64,000 bases of DNA from JANQQN01 sp964519665 (lineage in GTDB: Bacteria; Myxococcota; Kuafuiibacteriia; Kuafuiibacteriales; Kuafuiibacteriaceae): the NCBI GenBank assembly GCA_964519665.1, contig CAZFIV010000014.1:1-64000 (forward strand), written 5' to 3'. Positions 42,913 to 54,900 of this stretch are shown in pieces. Every line of letters begins with the position of its first letter. Position 1 is the first letter of the stretch. The notes below the pieces were generated by a model that was not told the origin of the DNA, searched no databases, and was given only the letters and a program-made list of their open reading frames with translations. The translations under genes and the position numbers were made by a program.

Positions 42913-45900
42913 CTAAAACCGAGCCGGTCGCGGCTGGTCGAGCGTGTCGTTGAGCAGTTCCGCATAGTGTTCACTGACGACGAAGGCGACCAGGTCTCGA
43001 AGCGGCCTCCACTGCCGCAGCGCCCGTACCCGGTCTTCCGGCGCCCCGAGCGGCTCGGCCAATGTGCGCGGCTCGCCCCGATACAGAGCATCGAGTGCGG
43101 TGGCTGGCGCCCCGGCCATCACAACGCCGAATCGGTCAGCGGTCTGATAGGCGCCTCGGATCCAAGTCGAGATCGGCAGATCGCCCGGACTCAATGCCCT
43201 GACCGCCTCCTCGGCCGCGGCGCGGGGGGTTGGGTCCAGCCGGGCCCGAAGCAGGTCGATCCCGGGGCGGTACGTCTGGGGCAGCGATTCTCGGAATCGG
43301 GGCTCGATGGCCGCCGCGGCCAGGGTGACGAAGTGCCGCCGGGCTATGCCTTGAGTACCGCTGATCACCAAAAACCCGAGCTCGAGCAGCATAGCGGCGC
43401 GCGCCAGATGGAAACGCAACTCATCGGGGGTCCCATCTTCAGCCAACGCTTCGCCCACCACCAAGGTGCTCGGATCGCCGGGCTCGAGCTCCACGGAAGC
43501 TCCGCCCTCCCGGTCGACGACGACTATGAATGGGAAATGAACGACCGCCCTCACGGCCTCCGCTACGTCGGCCAGTCTCGGGTCCTCATGCGCGGACCGT
43601 CGCGGACCCGTGGGCCGCTCGACCGACGGCAGAACACCCGCCAACGCCGGGGCGGTCAGGCGCATCAGGTCACCGAGCGGCGTTCGAACAGCCTCCGTCC
43701 GAAGGCGCTCGAAGAAGGCGGGATCGGCGGGTCGATGGGATGGCCACGGATGTCGCAGGGCCGGCTCGTTTTCGATCCAGTGGAGGACCGCTCTGGGCCC
43801 TACGCCTCCCTGATCGGGCAATACCGCCGCTAGCGCGTGAAGCAGCGCCGCATCGCCTGGGTCCTCCACCAGGAGGCTTCGGTACAGCGCTACCGCCTTG
43901 GGTCCGCCGACGCCGTTGCGCTGATAGGCGGAGGCCAGCAGCCATCGGGTCGCCCGAGCCTGCGGGAGCCAGGCCACCAACGCTTCGAGGGCGAGCTCGA
44001 CGCGAGGCACGATGAGGGCCGAGGCCGGCAGATCGGCCATGACCGCCCGCATGCGGACCGTATCCGCGGGCTCGGACAAATCGGAGGGCACGCCGAGAGC
44101 GCGGGTCAGGTCTTCGATGAAAGGCTCGAGCAGCGCCCGAGGCTGGTTGGGGGTCCAACCCTCAGGTACTGCTTCAGCCAGGACGGCCAACGCTTCCCCA
44201 GCTCGGGAGGCATCGAAGCAAGCCGCCGCGAGAGCGATCCGCTGGTCGCGGGGCAACGGTCCCAGCGCGTCGATACCGCCGATGCGGTCCGCGATGCGAA
44301 GAAGTCCGCTGCGGTCATCTTGTTCCCTGTAGAAGGCGTACAAGGACAGAAGAAGGTCGGGGTCATCGCCGGCCCGAGCCTCCAAAGCAGCTGCCAATAC
44401 CAAGCCTCGACGGCGGTCACCAAGCCGACGGGCCAGCTCGAACGCCTGCTCTTGAAGATCATGGGCGTCTTCAGGTTCGAGCGCCTCGATCGCTTGCGCG
44501 GCGAGCGCGTCGAGGAGAAACGGAGAATCGCCGAGGTCGCGCAGGACGTCGAGCCGGAGCTGCCGGGCCTCGGGGTCCGGCGCCAGGCGAAGCGCCCGCG
44601 CGACCGCGAGGAGCGCCCGGCCGGGGTCTTGGACGCCCCGTGCCTGCCGCGCTTCCGCCAAGTGGAGCTGAAGCAGGGCCGGCGCATCCAGGGTCGGGTC
44701 CAACAGAGCCTTGTAGTCTGAAAACCACCGCCTCGGGCCTCGTCGGCTCGGCAGGCGCTCCGCCAATTCGGCCAGGCCGGCGGCCGCCTCCCGGTGCGTG
44801 GGGTCTTGAAGTTTGGCGCGCGCGAACGCCGCCATTGCGGCGGCTCGATCCCCGCGCGACATCTTGATCCGCGCGATAGCCAGTTCGAGCGTCGGTGGTG
44901 CCCACGGTGGCCCCCCGAGGTCACGGAGGCGCCCTAGCGCGTCGACCGCCCCTTGCGCGTCGCCCTCTCGAAGATCGAGGCGAGCCCGCTCCGTCCAGGC
45001 CATGACGTCATCCGGGCAGGCTTCGATGGCTTGATTGAACAACTCGCGAGCCCCGCCAAAATCGGGCGGCGTCGCTTCCAGCCGACGCTGTCCTGCCGTC
45101 ACCAAGGCGGCGGCCCGGACCGGGCGCGGACCGGTGGGGGCGGGCCACAGGCCGGACGCGGAGGCCGAAAAGGACGCGGTGTCGGGCAGCGACCGTGCCA
45201 CGGAAGGATTCGAGGGGGGCACGTCTCCGCCGACGGAGGCGATCGGTTCGGAGTCGACGTCGATCTGCTGGACGATGTCTTCCGGGTCGATCGTGAGGGC
45301 CCACGCGGCGTCCGGCGTTGGCTCGGCGTGCCCGTTCGGCGAGTTGGGCAGCGCGCTGATCGCCTCCGCCCGCGCTTCGGGAGTGGAACCAGCAGCGACG
45401 GCCCATAGGCCGGGCTCGACTTGATCCACTTCGAGTTCGCGTACGCCGACATGCCGAGTCGCGGCCCCGACGGTCGCGACGGAGCCCGTGGGCCGATGAT
45501 GCCCGTTGGTTGATCCGATACCGTCTTCGGCGATCGCCAGGGCTCGGACCTGCCGCGCATCGTCGAAACGTCCCAGCGCATTTTCGAGCACCCGAGCCCG
45601 AGCGTTCCGATACCGACCACGCGTGGCCCCTGCGGCAAGTGCCTCGATGGTGGTCCCCAGCGCCTGCTCCAGCGCATCGGCGGGAAGGCGACGGCTCGGA
45701 CCGCCGGCGGAGGCGGTTCGATCGACGAGCTCGTCCAAGCCCGCGTCGTCGAGATTCAAGGATCGAATCGCTTCCGTCCAGATCTCGAGCTCCGTGGCCA
45801 AATCATCGAGTCGGGCCGCGCTTCGGGCCGCGGTTTTCAGGAACGCGAGTCGCGCCGAGGTCATGCCGTCGGCAAAGGCTTGATCTGCCGCCTGCCGAGC

Positions 45901-48900
45901 GTGGGCGAGGGCTTTGATCTCGTCTCCGAGGGATTTGGCGAGGTGAATGGCCGACCAACGGAGGCTCAAGAGGTCGGGCTGGACCCGTATCGCCGCCTCG
46001 AAGGCGGCCAGAGCCCCTCGACGATCAGCCAATGCGTCGCGACGGAGCTCGGCGGCGCGGGCGAGATGAGCGGCTGCCTGTGCATCCCGCGAGGCGCCAG
46101 CGGCTCTCACCCACAAGCGAGCTTCGGCCGCGAAATCCTCTTCGGACGAATACAGACGCGAAAGATGGTCGAGCAAAGCTCGCGGCACTTCGTTTTGCCG
46201 AAACGCTCTTTCGACGGCGTCCTCGAGGACCCGGAGCGCCTCCGCGACGTCGTCCATCCGCTCCAGCACGGCAGCCCGATCGATCAATGCCCGCAGCCCT
46301 CTCTGCGGATCCGAACTGGCCGCCGCTAACCGGGCGAGCGCCGCCTGCTGGATGTCAAGGCGCCCGATCACCGCGGCCTGCGACGCGAGGGCGTCGAGCA
46401 CGTCGACCGAATTCGGTTGGCGATGAAACGCTTCGTCGAACAGCTGCAACGCTTCCTGCGGCTGTCTCAACATGCCGTGCATCAGTCGAGCCTGGGTTAC
46501 GAGGAGGGTAACCCGCTCGGTCTCGGACAAGTTCTCCGAATCGAGTCGATGCCGGATATGGTCGGCTAGCTCCGTCCACCGTTCCGCCTGATACAGCAGC
46601 TCCTGGAGTCGCACCGCCTCGTCTCGTTGACCGGGTTGACACTCGTAGGCCGCTTGAAGAGGGGCGATCGCCTTTTCGCTTCGTCCGATCTGTTCCCAGA
46701 CCCGGGCCGCCTCGCGCAGCAATTCGGCCCGTTCCACTGGATCGGTGCGACTATCGGCTCGACGTTGGAGGCGCTCCGCGAGCGACTCGGAGGGCCCAGC
46801 CGCTTCGACGGCTTCGTCGAGCAGGCCTTCGGGTACTTCTTCGGGGTCAAGCAATCGTGCTTCCTCGAGCGCCTTGACCGCGTCGGCAGGGCGATCGACG
46901 CTCCGGTAGGCCTGCGCCAACTTGACCAAGACCTCGGCGCGGGCCGATTCCCCCGCTTGCCCGTGCCCCCGGAGCATCGCCTCGGCTCTCTGGAGAGCCT
47001 CGAGCGCCTCCTCCGCAGCGTCGCGGTCGAGCAGAAGCATCCCGAGGGCCCGATAGGCTTCCACCCGATCCGCAAATTCGGCGTCTGGCGCAGCCTCGAG
47101 GGCTTCGACGGCCCCCCGTAAAGTGAACTCTGCCGCGTCGAGGTCGCCGGACGCCCACTCCGCGGCCGCCAACAAGACCAGCGCCCGCTGCTGCTGAGTC
47201 CCGGCCGGCAAAGACTGGGCGTGAAGTCGAAGCGCCTCTACGCGCAGGCGAGCTTGCCCCAACTCTTTCGCCAAGTGGGCGAGATCGAGCAGAGGAGAAT
47301 CGAGCATCGTCTCCTTCGACCGCGGCCCACCATACACCGGCGCCGAGACCACATCGTCGGGCATCGCTTGCTGAGAATCTGAGAACCACCCCTGAACCAG
47401 CCGAAGCGCAGACCGCAGCGCAGCCACCGCACGGTCGTTCGCCGGCGCGTGCTTCAAGAGGAGCCTCGTGGCAGCCAGGCGATTCCGGATCTGATCGATC
47501 GGGGTGGTATGAAGCGCATCGGTCAACAGGACGACCGCCAACTCGTCCCACCGGCGATGCCGGACCAAGAGCTGCTTGAGCCGCGTGGTCACCAACGCCG
47601 CTCCGGGCACCACTTCGGATACCCGCCGGAGCGTCTCGATCGCCGTATCGACGCGACCGGCACGTTCGAGGGACTCAGCCTTCGCCATCGACACCCTCAG
47701 CCACGGGTGACTGCCCGCCGGCACCCTTCCGAGAACGGCATCGAGCAGATGCTCCGCGGCGACCAGGTCGCCCGACTTCGCGAGCGCCGACGCCGCCACC
47801 GCGCCTCGTTCCGGGTCTGGGTCGGCCTCGTACGCTTCGACGAACAACGACGCCGCACCGACTTCGTCGTGCAGGTGACTCCGGAGAATCTCGGCCCGCT
47901 CCGCGCACACTGCCGCGCGGTCAGCTCCATCCCGCATCGCGGCCAACCGCGCGAGCTCCGCGTCGAGGCTCATCCAGCGTCCGTGACGCCGCAGGAAGTC
48001 GAGCAACTCTTCCTGCAGGGCGGCAGGGGAGTCCGCCACCTGGATGGCCCGCCGCAGCAACTGTTCGGCTCGATCTGGCTCCTCGAGACGCCGTTCGGCG
48101 AGGTCGGCCGCTTCCACGAGTCGGACCGCACGGTCGCGATCGTTGTCCGCGTCGTCGGCGGCTTCGAGAAGCGCCTCGAGCAACCCCGGGGCGTCGTCGA
48201 GCTCCCGCGAAAGTCGAACCCGGGCCGCCCGGGCTCGCGCCCCGTCGTCCGGAGTCGACACCTCTCGGACCACCTTCGACCAGGCCGTCAACGCTCCTTC
48301 CTTATCGCCTCCCATCTCCGCGAGCTCTGCTCCGGCGATCCGGAGACGTCGAGCCGCCGGCCCGCCGCCGAGCCGCTCCGCCACCGCGAGCATTCGCCGG
48401 GCGGCCAAGTCTGGGCCGAGCGACTTCAGGTTGTCGATGAAGCGAACGAGCAGACGATCATCCTCAGGGAGCTCGCGGTGGAGCCCCTCTTCGATCACTG
48501 TGGCCGCCTCGTCTGCTCGGTCGAGGCCCCGCAATAGCTCCGCGAGGGCCAACCGCAAATGCGACCCGGCGCCTTTCGGCAGCTCCCCGAGCCCCTGCGA
48601 GAGCAGTCGGACGCGCTCCTCCGCGAGCCCCAGCGGCGCGAGGAGGCCGACGGCCTCGCCCAAGACACTCTCTACGGCCGGATCGTGGCGGGGTAGAAGG
48701 GACACCGCGCGCTCCGCTAGGTGTCCTGCTCGCTCCGCGTCCTCGGCCTCCACCGCCAAGCGGGCGGCGTGGAGCAGGCGCTCGGCCCGTTCGGACGGAG
48801 TGCCCTCGACATCGGCTTCGGCCCATGCCTCGAGTCGGTCCATGACGGACTCGGTCGCGCCTTCTTGCTCGGCGAGACGCACCAACGACTCGTGCGCCCG

Positions 48901-51900
48901 TCCGGAGCTCGGGGACCTAGCGATCGCCCGGTCGAGGGCCGACTTCGCGCCTTCCCGGTCATCCAGCCACAGGCGAAGCTCCGAGAGCGTGACCCACTGT
49001 TCGGGCGTCCCCTCCGCTTCCGCGAGAGCCGCCGCGTGAGCCTCCGCCGCGCACCAGTCGCCGAGTTCGTCGTGCAGTGAAAGGAGCCGTCGCCGCAGCT
49101 CGAGCGCCTCGCTGCGATCGACCACATCGGGCAACGCAGCCTCGAGCAGCTCGACGACAACCTCGGCGTCCGCACCCTCCGCTTCCTTCATCGTCGCCAG
49201 CGCCTGGCGCCAACGCGACTTCTGCTGAGGGTCTCCTCGATGGTCGGCCGCGACCAAACGCTCCAGCGCTAGCGCTCGGACGCCGCCCTCGGCGCCGAGG
49301 TTTTCAACCAGCAACTGCGCCGCTCGGTCGCGGTCGACCTTGGCGGCCTCCTCGTCGGTGAGCACTCGGCGAGCCACCACCAAAGCGCGACTGGTCCGGC
49401 CGACGGCGTGGAGGATCACCGCCTGTTCCAGCATCAACGAAGCGGCCACTTCCGCGGAGGGCGCGCCGGCGATCGCGTCATCGACCAAAGCCAAACGAGC
49501 GTCGTAGTCGGGGTCGTTGCTAAGGACCGCGATCAACCGACGACGAACTCGATGGGCGGCGGCCGCGTCGTCCGCGGACTCCCAAAGCTGCAAGGCGGTG
49601 GTCAGATCATCGCGTCGCCGAGCCAGATCAGCGGCAGGTTCGACGGCCGGTTCAGGGGTCGCGCCGAGAAGCTCGAAGGCGGCCGCCCGCGCCTCCAACG
49701 GAAGGCCGTCCAAGGACCCGCGAACGGCCCGGGCCGCCTGGCTGGGGTCTTCTTTGAGTTCTCGCTCCGCTCGCGACAGAAACAGCTCGGGCCCCAACAC
49801 TCGGGCGGCGCTCGCGAAGCGACCGCTCGACCAGTACAGGTTCTCGAGCTCCGCTCTCGCCGAGGTATGCTCCGGGTCCGCCTTCAATGCTTGGAGCAGG
49901 TCGGCCTCCGCCGCCTCCTCGCGGCCCCGCATCCGCTCGAGCAACCCTGCTTTCGCAAGGAGGTCGGCGCGTCCTTTTCCGTCCTGCTGCTCGGCCAAGA
50001 CCCGAGCCCCCCGAACCTGCAGATCGACGTCTCCACCGCGCTCCGCCGCCTCGACGGCCTCGTCCAACAGCTGGGGGTCGACGTTCGCCAGTTCGGTCAG
50101 TCGACCCTGCGACAAGAGGAGCTCCCGTAGCATCCAACGCGCCTGGGGGTGCGTGGATTGCCGCTCCAACGCCATGCGCAGCGCATACTCGGACGCATCG
50201 AGATCATCGTCGTCTTGGTGCAGCTCCGCGGCCTTCACCCATAGCTCGGTGCATTCCACGACTGCGCTCGGTACCTCACGCAGTCGGTCGACCAAGGTGA
50301 GAACAGCGGGCAGCAGCGCTTCCGGAGGCCCGTCGCGTTCGACCATGTCGACCGTGCCTCGGAGCTGATCCACGCCCAGCACGTCCGCGATCTCTTGGTA
50401 TCGCCCCGCTTGGGCCCAAAGGGCCGTTAGGCCCTCCCGCGCTCGTTCCTGGCCCGGATCGGCCTCGAGAGCCTGCCGGTATAGGGCCTCGATCCGGCGA
50501 GCGGATTCCGGCGTTTCGAGCGCCGAGGGCGTTTCGAGCGCCTCGTCGACCAGCTGGATCAGCAGACCGGCCCGCTGCGCACCCTCCGACAGCTGCGCGA
50601 GCGCTTCGGTCACCCTCCAGCCGACGGTCGCATCGCCAACCGCATCCGCTTGCGCTCGCAGGTCTTCTAGGGTGGCTGGCCCCAACACTCGACCGATGTC
50701 CGTGTAGCGATTCTGGGCCTCGAAGAGCCGCGAGAGGGCCCCCCGCGCCTCATCGTGGCCAGGTTCGGCCTCCAAAACGGCTCGAAAGAAGGTTTCGGCT
50801 TGTTCGGCGGCATCCGACCCGTCCTCGTTGGTTTCCCACTGAACCAGCCACCGTCGGGCGAGAGCCAGATGCAAACCGTGTCGCTCCTCGGGCGTGGCGG
50901 TCCGTCCGAGCTGGTCGGTCAAGAGCTCGACGAGGCGAGGATCATCATCGGAAGCCTGGGCGGCCAACGCGTCGGTAACCTCGAGCCATAGCTCCGACCG
51001 CTCGGCTGGAGAATGGGCTCCCACCCACGCTGCCGCCGCGCGAAAGGCCTGTTCACGACCGCCGGCTTGCTCGGTGAGCAACCGATGGACCGGGCCGGTC
51101 AGCGCCGCCGGGCCCATCACCGCAGCGAGGTCCTCGAAGCGCTCCTCCGCGAGCCATTGCGCGGTAAGCTTCTGTCGCGCCGACCGACAGGAAGGGTCGG
51201 CATCGAGGGCTGCCAGCAGCTCTCGCTCCGCGGCGGCGGAATCCTGCTGCCGAGCCAGGATCGACTCGGCAACGACAGTGAGCGCCTCGGCCCGCTCGGC
51301 CCCCGTCAATTGGAGCGCCTGCAACCGAAGTGCGTCGCAGTAACCGGCGTGGTCCTCGATCTTCTCGAAATACGCCAACAGCCGCTCGATGGCCTCATCG
51401 GCGCCATTGCCCTCGGAAGCGATGCTCCTCAGGCGTTCGACCCCTTTGTCGGCCGTCGAAGGATCCGTCAGCTCGAGGTCGGCCAACGCGAGCCTCGCCT
51501 TCGCCTGCGCCGACGGGTCAGGCGCCAAGTGTTCGACCACCGCCGCCAACAGACCGCGGCGAGCATCGGGGGACAGCTCTTCAATCCGCTCCGACTTGAT
51601 ATCGAGGAGCGCTTCGAGTCCGAGCGCGTCGGCGAGATCACTGAAGCGCTCCTGCGAGACCAGCAGCTGCCGCAGCCGCTGGCGCGCCCGAAGATGTTCG
51701 GGCGCTATCCGCAGCGCCGAGCGGTACGCGGATTCAGCGGCTGACATCTCGAGACGATGCTCGGCGAAGACGTCGCCGGCTCGAGTGTACAGCTCGGCCA
51801 TAATGCCGAGATCGTTCGTGCGATGTAACAGAGCCTCGATCAACCGCAGGTGGCTATCCCAAGCCTCGAGGCGCCTTGTGAGCACCAGGCCCTTCGACAA

Positions 51901-54900
51901 GACCGCAACCAAGACATCGCCGACCGGTTCCCGCTCCAGCCAGCGTGCCGCGAAGACCGATGAGCCACGGACAGCCGCCTTGGTCAGCTCGAAAGGAAGC
52001 CGACGCAAGTCGACATAGGCGTTCAGCAACTCTTCGGTCGACGCCGAAAAGTCGTGCGCGTGCTGGTCGAACAGCATCGCGCGCCGAAGACGAATCCGAC
52101 CTCGATGCGCCTTGTCGACCGGGTCTTCCGAGCCCGAATGCCGCTCCAGAAGCTCGGCCAATACGGCAAGCTCGTCATCGGGCCGCCCGAGAGCCTGCGT
52201 ATAGGCTGCGGCCGCCTCGAGGGGCGCCTTGAGATGCGGAGCCGCCCCGGATGCCCGCCGAACGAGACCCAGCGCGCGCTCCACGGCCGGACGGTCGTAG
52301 TCTGGTCCGCTGTCGGCCGGCGCATCGGCATCGCGAGCGGCCGAGGTCATTCGAGCCACTGGCACGAGAAGGTCCGCCGCCTCGGTCAGCAGCTCGGCGA
52401 CCAGGGCCGGGTCCCGAGCCAGGCCGGCTTCTTCGATCAACGCTTCGGCGAGAGCTTCGTGATCGCCGGATGCTCGCAGCAGCCCGAGTCGCATCGTCCG
52501 GGCCCGCGCCAGCGTTGGATCGGCCCGAACCGCCGCCTGCAGTCGGCTGAGCGCCATGACCGAGTCGTTCAGTTTCTCGGCGTGAACCCGAGCCGCATCG
52601 AGGAGCAGGTGCGCCTTTTCGCGGGGCAGACCCCCGAGGTCGGCGCGATCTGCGCGATCCGCCAGCAAGGACGCTTGCTCTGCGTACTGGCCGAGGGCCC
52701 CGAGAAGGTCCGTCAGGCGAGCGTCGACCGCGCCGGCCACCTCGCTGCCATCGGGGGCGAGGGTCCGGGCGCGGCGCAGGGCCCCGAGTGCATCTCGGCT
52801 CCGTCCGAGCCGGTCCGTTTCGATCTCGGCGCGCTGAAGCAGCAGCTTCGCCGCTTGTTCCGGCGAAGCTGACGCGGCGCGCCGCCCCAGCACCTCGACC
52901 AGCAGGCCCGGATCATCCGATTTGCGGGCCTCGCTCTCGAGCCGTGTCAACGCAGCTTCCAGCCACGCGGACCGGGCTCCGGGCGCGGTCGCCGCCATCA
53001 CCGCGCGGTCGTGCGCGGAGGCCTCGGAGGGGCGCCCCGCGGCCACGAAAGTCGCCGCCGCACGACCGTGAGTCTCAACGGACGAAAGGCCACGACTGTC
53101 CGCTAGCTGCGCCGCCCGCGCGAATGCATCCGCGGCGACATCGAACAGCCCTGCCCCTTGCGCTACCTGACCGAGACGCTCGGCGAGCGCTAGGGCATCG
53201 GGCTGCTCATGCAGAGCTTCTTGCAATACCTGCACCGCGCGCGCGGCTTCGCCGCCCGCCTCGAGAACTTCCGACTGCTCGAGGCGGATCTTGACTCGAT
53301 CATCGGCATCGAGCGCGATGTTCGCTCGGCGGCCCAAGACCTCGGCTAATGCGACGGGGTCGCCGCGCCGCTCGGCCAGGCGCTCTTGAATCTCGAAGGC
53401 GGCGGTGAACAGGAGCGAATCGGCCGAACCTTCGCCGAGCAACCCGAGCGCTTCGTCGACGTCGCGGCCCGCCTGTTCATCGCGTCCTAACCGCATGGCG
53501 ATCCGGGCGGCATCGAGCATCCGCTCCGCTCGTTCGCCAGGCGGAGCGGAGGCGACCCGACCGCGTTGTCGCTCGAGATCGAGCAACGCTTCCAAACGTT
53601 GGGATCCCGCCAGCGCTTTCGCCAATCGGGCCGCGATGTGGCGCCCTTCAACGCTCGCTACAGGCACCAGCTGTCGTGCTTCGGTGAGGCTGGCGACAAC
53701 GCCGTCGTAGTCTCGTTGTTTTTCTGCGACGTCCGCTCGATCGAGCAGTGCCGTGAGCCGCTCGTCAGGAGGAAGCTCGTCTGAGAGAGGCTCGTCGACC
53801 GGCTCGGCGCCGGCAAGCCCTGCGTCTTCACCGTCGGCGGAGGAACGCGCTAGCCGCTCTTCCGCGTAGCGACGCGCTTGCTCGAGGTGCCCCAAGCGCA
53901 TCGCGAGCTTGGTTGCGAGCACCAGGGCACCCGGCGGCGCGTCGGGCGCCTCCAAAGCCGTTTGAACCGCCGCCAGAGCGTCCGAATCACGCCCTACTCG
54001 GGCCAGCATCTCGGCCCGCTCGGTCAGCGCATCGGAGCGCGCCGACGACGTATCGGCCGCGGCCGCAACCCGAGCCAGCGCCAAGGCTAGCCGCTCCGGA
54101 TCGTCCTTCGCGCGATACAGCCGAACCAGCGCTAACAGAGCGCTCGACGGAGCCGCCCCGGTCGCCACCGCTTCCTCGTAGGCACGAGCGGCATCGGCGT
54201 GCCGCTCGGCAGACTCCAGGGCCTCGGCCTTCGCGACCCACAGCCGGGCTCGCTCCTCGGGAGCATCATCGAGCATCATCCGCCGGTCGAGCGCATCGAG
54301 GCGGTCGCTCGCGTTCACCGACGCAGCGACCAGGACGTCGAGCAAGGCGCGATGTCCAGGGCATGCCGACAGGGCGGCCATAACGGCCCTCCGAACCGTT
54401 GCTCGAGCCTCGATTTCGGCGCTCAGCGCATCGACTTGCGTGCGGAAGAGAGCCGCGGCGTCGTCGCACCGTCCGTCCGCGACCGCCCGGTTGCCCTGCA
54501 GTCCGACGAGCCGAGCATGTTCGAGGCGCTCGCCCCGGTCGGCGTGGAGTTGGCCGAGCGCCTCCAGAGTTTCGAGATCTTCGGGCGCCACACGATGCGC
54601 GGCCCGGAGATGTTCGAGCGCCTCATCCGACCGACCGCCCGCCGCGGAGCACCGGGCGGCCGCGTGCCGCAAAACGAGGACCGCGGCGGCCTCATCGACT
54701 TCCGCGGTGATCCATCGATGCTCGGCTCGCCCGACGACCTCCGCTTCGATGTCCGCCCGGCCCAGTCGACGGGCGGCCGTCGCCATTGAAGCGAGCGGGG
54801 TGAGTCGGTCCGGCACCAGGTCAGCGGCGCGTCGATAGTATTCGAGGGCTCGTTCAGGGGCATCGGAAAGCCACAGCTCGCCGACCCGAAGGGTAAAGTC

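Noticed and set aside
47449..48537. Long plus-strand frames inside the giant TPR gene (also 43837-44721, 52054-52872)
   Set aside because: They are shadows of a GC-rich coding strand; the TPR frame is continuous on the minus strand.
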